Shown in pieces: positions 28,782 through 35,783 of a stretch of DNA of 38,455 nt; the stretch's first letter is position 1, and each line of letters opens with the position of its first letter. The position numbers and the translations under genes were made by a program. The notes beneath the pieces are model-generated. The model was not told where the DNA came from and searched no databases. It was given only the letters and a program-made list of their open reading frames with translations. Origin of the DNA: a virus; IMG/VR virus record IMGVR_UViG_3300017781_000040, positions 1-38,455 of that record. The stretch is one strand, 5' to 3'.

Positions 28782-29135
28782 ATGTCAGCACCTAATCTAG
28801 CAGGCGTAGCAACAATCACAGCAAAAACAGCGGTTCAGGCTGTTGGAACTAGTGCAGCCGCTATTGTCACTAATTCGTCAAGTTCTGGTAAAGTGTTTAA
28901 AGTTAATGCTTTGTACATTTCAAACATTGACGGAACAAACAACGCAGAAGTTAATGTAGATATTTATAGGTCATCTACGGCGTATCACATAGCAAAAACA
29001 ATTGTGGTGCCTGCTGATGCTACGCTTGATATGCTTTCTAAGTCTGTGTATTTGGAGGAGGGTGATGCTCTACGTTTAACAGCAAATGTGGCGTCTGACC
29101 TTGAAGCCGTGTGCAGTTATGAGGAGTTAAGCTAA
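28782..29135 (+). CDS. Small beta-rich virion protein (117 aa)
   Basis: The product begins MSAPNLAGVATITAKTAVQA and continues with alternating beta strands (FKVNALYISNIDGTNNAEVN, HIAKTIVVPADATLDML, DALRLTANVASDLEAVCSY). Such proteins are common next to structural genes of marine phages and may decorate the head or fibre. No enzyme motif is present. Its stop overlaps the ATG of the glycine-rich adhesin gene by one base (TAATG), and it lies 3 bases after the collagen-like gene, so the three are expressed together. Confidence 0.7.
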   Translation: MSAPNLAGVATITAKTAVQAVGTSAAAIVTNSSSSGKVFKVNALYISNIDGTNNAEVNVDIYRSSTAYHIAKTIVVPADATLDMLSKSVYLEEGDALRLTANVASDLEAVCSYEELS

Positions 29136-30073
29136 TGGCTCAGTTTCCTGCACCGGGGGGTGCCAGCGGTATTTGGAGTTTAACAGACGCAAACCGTGCT
29201 ACGCAGGGATCAAACTGGCCGATATATTCTCCACCTGTTCTTGAAGTTGAGTACTTGGTTATTGCTGGAGGAGGTGGTGGGGCTGGTGGATCAGCCGCTG
29301 GAGGTGGAGGAGGTGCTGGCGGTTATCGTACTGCTACTGGCTTTACTATATCCACAGGACAAGCTTACACCGTTACCGTAGGCGCAGGTGGCGCTGGCAA
29401 CACAAGCCCTGACAACAATAACGCTTCAAATGGAAGTGACTCTGTATTTTCTACCATTACATCCGCAGGCGGTGGTGGGGGAGCGGGTACCGGCCCTGCT
29501 AACCAATCTTATCGGGGAATTGGACTAGACGGCGGCTCAGGCGGTGGCGGTCGTTATGGAGGTGCTGGTGGTAGTGGTAACACCCCAAGCACTTCACCCT
29601 CCCAAGGTAATGACGGTGGCGCTAGTTATGCGGGTACTAACGCAAGAGGCGGTGGTGGAGGTGGGGGCGCAGGAGCGGCTGGAGCAGATGGTACAAACAC
29701 CGTAGGCGGTAACGGTGGGGATGGCACAGCTTCTTCTATAACCGGATCTTCTGTGACAAGAGGCGGTGGTGGAGGCGGTGGCGTTTACAGTGGTGGTGGC
29801 GCTTCAGGATCCGGTGGTGCAGGCGGTGGAGGTGCAGGAGCGCCTTCAGGCGGTAGCGCTAGTGGCACTGCTGGAACAGCTAATACTGGAGGAGGCGGGG
29901 GCGGTCATGGAAATCTTAACACTTCTGCTGGTGCTGGGCCTGCGGGAGGTTCAGGTGTGGTAATCCTTAGAACTACACTTGCGGCGGCGGCAACAACCGG
30001 CTCTCCAACTACAACAACTGACGGTTCTTACAATATTTTTACCTTCACAGGATCAGGGAGTATAACTTTCTAA
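29135..30073 (+). CDS. Glycine-rich adhesin-like protein (312 aa)
   Basis: The N-terminus (MAQFPAPGGASGIWSLTDAN) probably anchors the protein. From VEYLVIAGGGGGAGG onward there are many polyglycine stretches alternating with variable loops, closing with SGVVILRTTLAAAATTGS and a beta end (YNIFTFTGSGSITF). This is the composition of phage tip adhesins such as Salmonella phage S16 gp38, where polyglycine type II helices form a sandwich and the loops contact the receptor. By analogy this may be a receptor-binding tip. Simple codon repeats (ggaggtggtgg) make the DNA prone to slippage and recombination, useful for host-range change. Confidence 0.8.
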   Translation: MAQFPAPGGASGIWSLTDANRATQGSNWPIYSPPVLEVEYLVIAGGGGGAGGSAAGGGGGAGGYRTATGFTISTGQAYTVTVGAGGAGNTSPDNNNASNGSDSVFSTITSAGGGGGAGTGPANQSYRGIGLDGGSGGGGRYGGAGGSGNTPSTSPSQGNDGGASYAGTNARGGGGGGGAGAAGADGTNTVGGNGGDGTASSITGSSVTRGGGGGGGVYSGGGASGSGGAGGGGAGAPSGGSASGTAGTANTGGGGGGHGNLNTSAGAGPAGGSGVVILRTTLAAAATTGSPTTTTDGSYNIFTFTGSGSITF

Positions 30074-30432
30074 TGGCACATTTTGCTGAAATTGGACTAA
30101 ACAACGCCGTTTTGCGTGTAGTTGTTGTGAACAACGCAGAGCTTCTTGATGGAGACGGAGTAGAGCAGGAGTCGCTAGGTGTTGACTTTTGCCGTGATTT
30201 GTTTGGCGGGACGTGGGCGCAGACCAGTTACAACGGGAACTTCCGAAAAAACTTTGCTGTGAAGGGGTCTACTTACGATTCAACCAGAAACGCTTTTATA
30301 CCTCCCAAACCTTTTGCAAGCTGGGCGCTAAACGAAACAACTTGTCGGTGGCAAGCCCCAGCGTCTTATCCTGACGACGGACAACAATATTTTTGGGACG
30401 AAGACTCTACTTCTTGGGAACTGGTGACTTAA
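30073..30432 (+). CDS. Conserved phage structural protein, cyanophage-like (119 aa)
   Basis: The sequence MAHFAEIGLNNAVLRVVVVN, GVDFCRDLFGGTWAQTSYNG, NFRKNFAVKGSTYDSTRNAF, IPPKPFASWALNETTCRWQA and YPDDGQQYFWDEDSTSWELV follows a pattern I recall from small virion proteins of T4-like cyanophages, usually encoded near fibre genes. The role is unknown, possibly an accessory or chaperone for the adhesin. Start and stop overlap neighbours closely (TAATG with the adhesin gene). It completes the four-gene adhesin block. Confidence 0.75.
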   Translation: MAHFAEIGLNNAVLRVVVVNNAELLDGDGVEQESLGVDFCRDLFGGTWAQTSYNGNFRKNFAVKGSTYDSTRNAFIPPKPFASWALNETTCRWQAPASYPDDGQQYFWDEDSTSWELVT

Positions 30433-30438
30433 GTGATA

Positions 30439-30627
30439 ATGACACAAGTAGAAATGACTAAGTTTTTAGAGCAAATTAACCAAGCCTTTAAAGACCAGTT
30501 TGATAAATTAGAAACCTTACAGATTAAACTAAATGAACTGGAGGCCAAGGTCAATGAGCAAGGAAAAGGATCCAAGACTAGCACGAGCAGGAGTAAGCGG
30601 CTTCAACAAACCAAAGAGGACTCCTAG
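30439..30627 (+). CDS. Small coiled-coil protein (62 aa)
   Basis: I prefer ATG 30439 (MTQVEMTKFLEQINQAFKDQ); a GTG at 30433 in the same frame directly follows the preceding stop. The product is a heptad-like helix (FDKLETLQIKLNELEAKVNE) followed by a basic Ser/Thr/Lys tail (GKGSKTSTSRSKRLQQ). It overlaps the next gene by 74 bases in another frame, an unusually long overlap. It could be an oligomerising accessory of the virion or scaffold. No family is recognised. Confidence 0.55.
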   Translation: MTQVEMTKFLEQINQAFKDQFDKLETLQIKLNELEAKVNEQGKGSKTSTSRSKRLQQTKEDS

Positions 30628-30841
30628 TCACCCTACAAAGTCACACGTAGTTGTGGCTAAGTGTGACGACGGGAGTGTTAAGACTATACGATTTGGACAA
30701 CAAGGAGTTAGTGGTGCTGGGAAAGATCCTAAGAGCGCTAAGGAGAAGGCGAGGCGTAAGTCCTTTAAGGCTCGTCACGCTAAAAACATAGCCAAGGGCA
30801 AATGCTCTGCGGCTTATTGGGCAAACAAAGTAAAATGGTAA
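30554..30841 (+). CDS. DUF6321-family basic protein (95 aa)
   Basis: I choose ATG 30554 (MSKEKDPRLARAGVSGFNKP), preceded by AAGG. The conserved text KPKRTPSHPTKSHVVVAKC, VKTIRFGQQGVSGAGK, and RRKSFKARHAKNIAKGKCSA with AYWANKVKW at the end matches a small family (DUF6321, from memory) widespread in tailed marine phages and always near structural genes. It is very basic and likely binds DNA or an acidic virion protein. The start lies 74 bases inside the preceding coiled-coil gene, in another frame. Confidence 0.8.
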   Translation: MSKEKDPRLARAGVSGFNKPKRTPSHPTKSHVVVAKCDDGSVKTIRFGQQGVSGAGKDPKSAKEKARRKSFKARHAKNIAKGKCSAAYWANKVKW

Positions 30842-30851
30842 GGAGATAGCT

Positions 30852-30929
30852 ATGCCAAAAGGACCGGGAACATACGGAAGTACAGTAGGAAGACCTCCCA
30901 AGAAGAAAAAGAAGAAGGTTAAAAAGTAG
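30852..30929 (+). CDS. 25-residue poly-lysine micro-protein
   Basis: AAGGAG 7-8 bases upstream supports ATG 30852. The product begins MPKGPGTYGSTVGRPP and ends in a run of lysines (KKKKKKVKK). The GRPPKKK element resembles an AT-hook core. Similar tiny 'MPxGxGTYGxxxGRPPKKK' proteins occur before capsid modules of many phages, so conservation from memory supports it. It may bind DNA or the head interior. It is too short for automatic detection in many pipelines. Confidence 0.65.
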   Translation: MPKGPGTYGSTVGRPPKKKKKKVKK

Positions 30930-30931
30930 CC

Positions 30932-31081
30932 ATGCCTAGGGGACTATACAGTAACATCAACGCTAAACGCAAGCGTATTGCTGCTGGTTCTGGAGAAAAG
31001 ATGCGTAAACCCGGAGCTAAAGGTGCTCCTAAAGCCTCAGCGTTCAAAAAGGCAGCGAGGACTGCTAAAAAGAAACGGTAA
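30932..31081 (+). CDS. DUF5872-like small basic protein (49 aa)
   Basis: ATG 30932 follows the previous stop by 2 bases. The sequence MPRGLYSNINAKRKRIAAGS, GEKMRKPGAKGAPKASAF, KKAARTAKKKR matches the short 'GLYxNIxAKRKRIxAGSGEKMRKPGxKGAP' family (DUF5872, from memory), common in phages and some bacteria. It is highly basic and probably binds DNA or RNA. It is the last gene before the second strong promoter at 31100. Confidence 0.8.
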   Translation: MPRGLYSNINAKRKRIAAGSGEKMRKPGAKGAPKASAFKKAARTAKKKR

Positions 31082-31099
31082 TAATACCAATAAAAACAC

Positions 31100-31128
31100 T
31101 TGACTTTTAGTCAAAAATATGTTATAAT
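31100..31128 (+). promoter_or_regulatory. Strong sigma70 promoter of the scaffold-capsid module, with palindrome over the -35
   Basis: TTGACT (31100-31105), 17 bases, TATAAT (31123-31128). The -35 is half of a perfect dyad TTGACTTTTAGTCAA (31100-31114). Compared with the promoter at 22671, the CTTGACTTTT, AGT, AAAA, TATG and TATAATA blocks agree at the same spacing. Transcription would begin near 31135, only about 14 bases before the ATG at 31149, so the first gene may have a very short leader. Confidence 0.85.
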
Positions 31129-31148
31129 AAGGATATAGAGACAACCAC

Positions 31149-31394
31149 ATGGCCTCATTAGATCAAGAGACAGAACAGTATTACAACAAGTACTTTGACC
31201 TGTTTAACAACGATGGTTGGAAACAGCTAATTGAAGAACTACAACAAAACGCTCTCGTAATAAACAGTGTAGAAGCAACCAAAGATAAGAACGATTTGTA
31301 CGTACGTAAGGGGCAACTCAACGTACTTGCTTATATGATTAACTTTGAATCTACTATTAATAATAACTACGAAGAGATAGTTAGCGATGATTAA
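31149..31394 (+). CDS. Conserved small phage protein upstream of scaffold (81 aa)
   Basis: The product is acidic and helical: MASLDQETEQYYNKYFDLFN, NDGWKQLIEELQQNALVINS, then NDLYVRKGQLNVLAYMINFE. The YYxxYFDLF...GWKxLIEEL...LYxRKGQLxVL pattern is one I recall from small proteins next to head genes of marine podophages. The function is not known. It is the first gene after the promoter at 31100, with little leader and no strong ribosome-binding site. It overlaps the next gene by 8 bases. Confidence 0.7.
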   Translation: MASLDQETEQYYNKYFDLFNNDGWKQLIEELQQNALVINSVEATKDKNDLYVRKGQLNVLAYMINFESTINNNYEEIVSDD

Positions 31395-31608
31395 AGTATT
31401 TGATTTTCGCTGTACCAACGGACATATCTTTGAAGAATTTGTAGAGGGCCATACTACATCCAGTAGGTGCGGATGTGGAGCCAACGCTACAAAAATTGTC
31501 TCAGCTACTAAACACGTACTTGACGGTGCTTCTGGGGACTTTCCCGGTAGGCACATGAAGTGGGTACGTGAACACGAAAACGCTGGACGATCTAGTCGGG
31601 AACCCTAG
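31387..31608 (+). CDS. FmdB-like zinc-ribbon protein (73 aa)
   Basis: The protein opens MIKVFDFRCTNGHIFEEFVE, then RCGCGANATKIVSATKHVLD. This arrangement, a cysteine before a NGHxFE stretch, then CxCGxxA, is that of the FmdB/'putative regulatory protein' zinc ribbon, though only three cysteines are evident and a histidine may supply the fourth ligand. The C-terminal part (FPGRHMKWVREHENAG) is basic. Similar proteins lie before scaffold genes in marine podophages. It may act in regulation or head assembly; this is not shown. Confidence 0.7.
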   Translation: MIKVFDFRCTNGHIFEEFVEGHTTSSRCGCGANATKIVSATKHVLDGASGDFPGRHMKWVREHENAGRSSREP

Positions 31609-31671
31609 TCCTAGGTCATTTCCCATTTTAATCCTCCACAACCTTAATAATAGGCGGGGTAAGTTTACATT

Positions 31672-32466
31672 ATGTCACGAGCACAATTACTTGAAGAGCG
31701 TCCTGAAGAGGAAGCAACGGAAACAACAGAAGAACTGACCACAAACACTGTAGAGACTCCTGAAGAGGAACAACCTCAAGAAACAGATGTTCCCGAAAAG
31801 TACCAAGGTAAGTCTGTAGAAGACCTTGTACAGATGCACCAAGAGCTTGAGAAGTTTTCAGGCAAACAGAGTACGGAAGTAGGTGAGTTACGGAAAGTCG
31901 TTGATAACTACATTCAGACACAACTCTCAGACCAACAAGCACCTCAACAACAGCAACAAGAAGACGATGACGTAGATTTCTTTGTAGATCCACAGAACGC
32001 TGTTAACAGAGCTATAGACAATCACCCTAAGATCAAAGAGGCACAAGCCTACACACAACAAGCAAAACAACAAGCTACTCTTTCACAGTTAAAATCCAAG
32101 CATCCTGATATGGAGAGTATACTGCAAGACGCTAAGTTTGCTGAGTGGATCAAGGGGTCCAAAGTCCGAACAAAGTTGTTTGTTCAGGCAGACCAAAGTT
32201 ACGATTACGATGCTGCACACGAGTTGTTTTCTCTCTGGAAAGAAAGAAGCCAAGTAGTACAGCAGACCGCCAACGTTGAAAAACAGGCACGTAAGAACAC
32301 TCTGAAGTCAGCCAGTACAGGCAACGCTCGTGGAACAGCAGAGGGATCACGCAAGAAAGTTTATCGTCGTGCTGACATTATTAAACTTATGCGAACAGAC
32401 CCAGAGCGTTACCAAAGCCTATCAGATGAATTACTGAAGGCATACGCAGAGGGTCGTGTACGATAG
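31672..32466 (+). CDS. Capsid scaffolding protein (264 aa)
   Basis: This is a highly charged, low-complexity protein with an acidic N-terminal half (EEEATETTEELTTNTVETPE, PQQQQQEDDDVDFFVDPQNA), helical central segments (SVEDLVQMHQELEKFSGK) and a basic C-terminus (GSRKKVYRRADIIKLMRTD, ELLKAYAEGRVR). This layout, with a C-terminal helix-turn basic domain that contacts the coat protein, is typical of T7 gp9/P22-like scaffolds. The gene directly precedes the capsid gene. It guides procapsid assembly and is then lost. No protease motif is visible, so it is probably released intact. Confidence 0.85.
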   Translation: MSRAQLLEERPEEEATETTEELTTNTVETPEEEQPQETDVPEKYQGKSVEDLVQMHQELEKFSGKQSTEVGELRKVVDNYIQTQLSDQQAPQQQQQEDDDVDFFVDPQNAVNRAIDNHPKIKEAQAYTQQAKQQATLSQLKSKHPDMESILQDAKFAEWIKGSKVRTKLFVQADQSYDYDAAHELFSLWKERSQVVQQTANVEKQARKNTLKSASTGNARGTAEGSRKKVYRRADIIKLMRTDPERYQSLSDELLKAYAEGRVR

Positions 32467-32489
32467 CCTAATCTTTAAGGAGAATTAAA

Positions 32490-33482
32490 ATGGCTAATGA
32501 AACCTCTGGTGCCTACTTTACAGCCCATGCTGTAGTAGACAAAACTGCTGCGGGTACTTTTATCCCCGAAATTTGGTCCGATGAAATTATCGCAGCATAT
32601 CAAAAGAACCTGAAGATGGCTCCCCTTGTCAAGCGTCTGTCTATGACCGGCAAGAAGGGTGACGTTATTCACATTCCTAAGCCTATCCGTGGCTCTGCGT
32701 CTGCTAAATCAGAAGCTGTTGCAGTCACTATTCAGGCTAACCTTGAGTCAGAGTTGACTGTCACTGTTGACCGTCACTTTGAGTACTCACGTCTGATTGA
32801 GGACATCGTAGAAGTACAGGCTCTGTCTTCTCTGCGACAGTTCTACACTGAAGACGCTGGTTACCAACTGGCTCACCAAGTTGACACTGACTTAATTAAC
32901 GCTGCTACTGGCTTTGGAAACGGTACTCGTACTGCTTCTCCTGCTGTTACTGGCGCTAACTGGGTTAACACCCACAGCTACTACTTCAATGCCGCTGCTG
33001 GCCTTGCTACGTATGCTGCTGACACTGTTACTAGCGGTGACAACTTTACCGATCTGGGTTTCCGTGAGGCTATCAAGCTGATGGATGACGCTGACGTACT
33101 TATGGACGGACGATGCCTTGTTGTTCCTCCTGCTGTACGTAAGTCGTTGATGGGCATTGATCGTTACGTGTCTTCTGACTTTGTTGGAGGCCGTAGCGTT
33201 GAGTCTGGCTTGATTGGTAACTTGTACGGTGTAGACATCTACGTTTCTAGCAACGCTCCTGTAGTTGAGAACGCTGCTTCAAACTCTGCGTCTACCGCTG
33301 ATACTCGTGGTTGCTTGTTCTTCCACAAGGACGCCTTGGTAATGGCAGAGCAACTGGCTGTACGTTCTCAGACTCAGTACAAGCAGGAATACCTGTCTAC
33401 GCTGTTTACGTCTGACACGCTGTACGGTGTTCAAACTTACCGTCCTGAAGCAGGATTCATCCTTTCTGTCTGCGACGAGTAA
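32490..33482 (+). CDS. Major capsid protein (330 aa)
   Basis: The strong ribosome-binding site TAAGGAG before ATG 32490 and the optimal-looking codon use fit the most abundant virion protein. Features of the HK97 fold can be traced: an N-terminal arm (MANETSGAYFTAHAVVDKTA), FIPEIWSDEIIAAYQKNLKM, an E-loop-like part (KKGDVIHIPKPIRGSASAKS), the spine helix region (LSSLRQFYTEDAGYQLAHQV), and P- and A-domain strands (DGRCLVVPPAVRKSLMG, LYGVDIYVSSNAPV). Length (330 aa) fits podovirus coat proteins. It follows the scaffold gene and is followed by a strong terminator, isolating the capsid transcript. Confidence 0.93.
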   Translation: MANETSGAYFTAHAVVDKTAAGTFIPEIWSDEIIAAYQKNLKMAPLVKRLSMTGKKGDVIHIPKPIRGSASAKSEAVAVTIQANLESELTVTVDRHFEYSRLIEDIVEVQALSSLRQFYTEDAGYQLAHQVDTDLINAATGFGNGTRTASPAVTGANWVNTHSYYFNAAAGLATYAADTVTSGDNFTDLGFREAIKLMDDADVLMDGRCLVVPPAVRKSLMGIDRYVSSDFVGGRSVESGLIGNLYGVDIYVSSNAPVVENAASNSASTADTRGCLFFHKDALVMAEQLAVRSQTQYKQEYLSTLFTSDTLYGVQTYRPEAGFILSVCDE

Positions 33483-33490
33483 ACTCTACT

Positions 33491-33515
33491 GGGGTCAGCA
33501 ATGGCCCCTTTTATT
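33491..33515 (+). terminator. Rho-independent terminator after the capsid gene
   Basis: GGGGTCA (33491-33497) pairs with TGGCCCC (33502-33508), with one U-G pair, around the four-base loop GCAA, a GNRA-type tetraloop. TTTTATTT follows. It lies 8 bases after the capsid stop codon. This is the clearest terminator in the window. Confidence 0.85.
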
Positions 33516-33569
33516 TAAACGTCTTGACTACAGGGCATTTAACTAAAAGATAACGGATAGGGAAGCCTT

Positions 33570-35783
33570 ATGTCCAACTACACAAAGTCAACAAACTTTA
33601 CTGCCAAGGACTCTTTGCCTACAGGCGATACTAATAAGGTTGTCCGTGGTTCAGAGTTTGATACAGAGTTCAACGCTCTTGCAACAGCGGTAGCTACAAA
33701 AGCAGACCTTGCTGGGCCTACGTTTACTGGCACTGCTACGTTTGCCAATGTTACGGCTACGGGAACAGTTAACTTTAACGGCGCTACAATCAGCAATCTC
33801 GGAACTATTACTACTGCTAACTTAGATGGTGGCACTGTTGACGGCGCTGTTATTGGTGGCGCTAGTGCGGCGGCAGGATCGTTTACTACGTTATCTGCTT
33901 CTAGCACTTTTAGCTTAGGTGGGGTTGCAGTAACTTCCACAGCCGCAGAACTAAACATTCTTGACGGTGTAACAAGCACTGCCGCAGAGTTAAATATTTT
34001 AGATGGCGTCACTAGTACTGCCGCAGAATTAAATATTCTTGATGGGGTTACATCAACCGCCGCAGAACTTAATATTCTTGACGGCGTTACATCTACAGCG
34101 GCAGAGCTTAATATTTTGGATGGCGTGACTAGCACTGCGGCAGAGTTAAATATCCTTGATGGCGTTACCGCTACTGCTTCAGAGTTAAATATCCTTAGTG
34201 GAAAAGCATTTGTAGATGAAGACGACCTTAGCAGTAACTCTGCAACCGGAATACCTAGTCAGCAATCTGTAAAAGCATATGTAGACTCACAAACAGGACT
34301 AGGTGGCGCTACGCTTGCAGGTCTTGCTGATACTACTGTTACGTCTCCTGCTGATGCGGCTCTTTTGTTTTACGACACAGGAACATCTAAGTGGATTGAC
34401 AATGTTGTTTCTGGCGACGTTACTATTGCCGACACGGGTGTAGCCTCTATTGGCTCTGGCGTTATTGTTAATGCTGACATTAACGCTAGTGCCGCTATTG
34501 ATATATCTAAACTAAACGGCATCACATCTACAGCGGCAGAACTCAATTACACAGACGGCGTTACATCAAACATCCAGACACAGTTGGATTCCAAGGTAGG
34601 AGCTAACTACACAGGCGACGTAAACATTACAGGCGAACTGCTGGTTGATAGTTACAACGAGACTTTTAAAAAGGTTTCTAGTGTTTCTTCTGTTAGTTAT
34701 TATCAGATTGCTAGTGCATCTCATACAAGAGACCTTTCAGTGTCTTCTCAAGAACCCTCTCCTACTGATCTGGCGTTTAACGCTGACGGTACTAAAATGT
34801 TTGTTGTTGGATATCACGAAGATAGAGTAAACGAATATGCTTTAACTACGGGATTTGATCTTAGTACATCCTCTTTCACAAGATACTTCTCAGTAGCTTC
34901 TCAAGACACACAGCCAGAAGGATTAACATTTAATAACGATGGAACTAAAATGTTTGTTTTGGGAAATTCCGGTACAGATGTAAATGAATATGCTTTAACT
35001 ACGGGGTTTAACATAAGCACTGCGTCTTATACTCAAAACTTTTCTGTATCGTCCCAAGAAGCCGCCCCAGAAGGAATAACTTTTAATAACGATGGGACTA
35101 AAATGTTCATTGTTGGGCGCACCGATGATGAGGTAAACGAATACGCCTTAACTACGGGATTTGATATTAGTACAGCTTCTTATACTCGGAATTTTTCAGT
35201 AGCCCCTCAAGACCTTACCCCTACTGGATTAGATTTTAATAGCGACGGAACTAAAATGTTTGTTATTGGAAGAACTAATGATTCCGTGTATGAATATACC
35301 TTAACGACAGGGTTTAATATTAGTACGGCTTCTTATACAAGAAGCTTGTCAATATCTTCTAAAGACACTAGCCCTTCTGGGATACGTTTTAGTTCTGACG
35401 GCGCAAAAATGTTTATTTTAGGCATGAGTAGTACAAAGGTACACGAGTATTCAACAAGCGCCACAGCCCATAGCACAACCTTTGACTGCGAAAACGCTAA
35501 CGTCTTTGAAACTGTATTAAGCGCAAACACCACTGTAGTCTTTAGCAATCCGCCAACGGCAGGAACAGCTACGGACAGCACAGCCTACGCAATGTCACTC
35601 AAAGTTGTCCAAGACTCTGGAGCCTCTGGGTACACTGTAACGTGGCCTACGTCTGTTGATTGGCCTGCGGCTACAGCGCCTACCCTGACAGCTACAGCAA
35701 ATGCTGTAGATCAATTCGTGTTCTACACATATACCGGCGGTACAACTTGGTACGGCTTTACAGCGGGGCAAGCACTAGGATGA
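33570..35783 (+). CDS. Tail fibre protein with STAAELNILDGV repeats and a five-unit propeller-like domain (737 aa)
   Basis: The N-terminus MSNYTKSTNFTAKDSLPTGD with ...GSEFDTEFNALATAVATKAD is the virion-attachment start seen on marine podovirus fibres. Residues ~122-211 contain seven 13-residue repeats (T-S-T-A-A-E-L-N-I-L-D-G-V, the last degenerate), and an eighth-like copy (STAAELNYTDGV) is near residue 319, probably a fibrous beta-helix stalk. Residues ~390-630 contain five 51-residue repeats (AFNADGTKMFVVG...NEYALTTGF) like NHL/SGL-type beta-propeller blades. A C-terminal domain (GYTVTWPTSVDWPAATAPTL) closes the protein, probably for receptor contact. It overlaps the next fibre gene by ATGA. 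It starts a unit behind the capsid terminator; only a weak promoter-like TTGACT (33524) is seen. Confidence 0.88.
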   Translation: MSNYTKSTNFTAKDSLPTGDTNKVVRGSEFDTEFNALATAVATKADLAGPTFTGTATFANVTATGTVNFNGATISNLGTITTANLDGGTVDGAVIGGASAAAGSFTTLSASSTFSLGGVAVTSTAAELNILDGVTSTAAELNILDGVTSTAAELNILDGVTSTAAELNILDGVTSTAAELNILDGVTSTAAELNILDGVTATASELNILSGKAFVDEDDLSSNSATGIPSQQSVKAYVDSQTGLGGATLAGLADTTVTSPADAALLFYDTGTSKWIDNVVSGDVTIADTGVASIGSGVIVNADINASAAIDISKLNGITSTAAELNYTDGVTSNIQTQLDSKVGANYTGDVNITGELLVDSYNETFKKVSSVSSVSYYQIASASHTRDLSVSSQEPSPTDLAFNADGTKMFVVGYHEDRVNEYALTTGFDLSTSSFTRYFSVASQDTQPEGLTFNNDGTKMFVLGNSGTDVNEYALTTGFNISTASYTQNFSVSSQEAAPEGITFNNDGTKMFIVGRTDDEVNEYALTTGFDISTASYTRNFSVAPQDLTPTGLDFNSDGTKMFVIGRTNDSVYEYTLTTGFNISTASYTRSLSISSKDTSPSGIRFSSDGAKMFILGMSSTKVHEYSTSATAHSTTFDCENANVFETVLSANTTVVFSNPPTAGTATDSTAYAMSLKVVQDSGASGYTVTWPTSVDWPAATAPTLTATANAVDQFVFYTYTGGTTWYGFTAGQALG
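33932..34204 (+). repeat. Seven tandem 39-base (13-codon) repeats in the tail fibre gene
   Basis: The GC(A/T)GAR codons for the A-E of STAAEL recur every 39 bases (first copies at 33945, 33984 and 34023, continuing to 34179). Six copies encode STAAELNILDGVT exactly and the seventh is ATASELNILSGK. The DNA copies differ at many third-codon positions, so the protein repeat is conserved more strongly than the DNA. Confidence 0.92.
34729..35450 (+). repeat. Five 153-base (51-codon) repeats encoding propeller-like blades
   Basis: The string for (G)TKMF, act-aaa-atg-tt, is found at 34791, 34944, 35097, 35250 and (as gca-aaa-atg) 35403, exactly 153 bases apart each time. Each unit encodes F-N-x-D-G-T-K-M-F-V-x-G ... 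N-E-Y-A-L-T-T-G-F-D/N-I-S-T-A-S-Y-T-R-x-F-S-V. Limits are approximate. Confidence 0.88.

Noticed and set aside
33524-33554. Promoter for the tail fibre gene (TTGACT then GATAAC)
   Set aside because: Spacing is 19 bases and the -10 match is poor; attractive because it follows a terminator, but not strong enough to list.
33578-34135. 185-codon open frame on the minus strand opposite the tail fibre repeats
   Set aside because: It is the mirror of the 39-base repeats and has a monotonous S-S-A-A-V composition; the plus-strand fibre gene explains it.
33932-34204. CRISPR-like regular repeats
   Set aside because: The period is 39 bases with no spacers and the units are in-frame codons of a fibre protein with silent variation.
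35660-35779. 40-codon upstream extension of the second fibre gene
   Set aside because: It lies wholly inside the end of the previous fibre gene; ATG 35780 with ATGA overlap is the better start.
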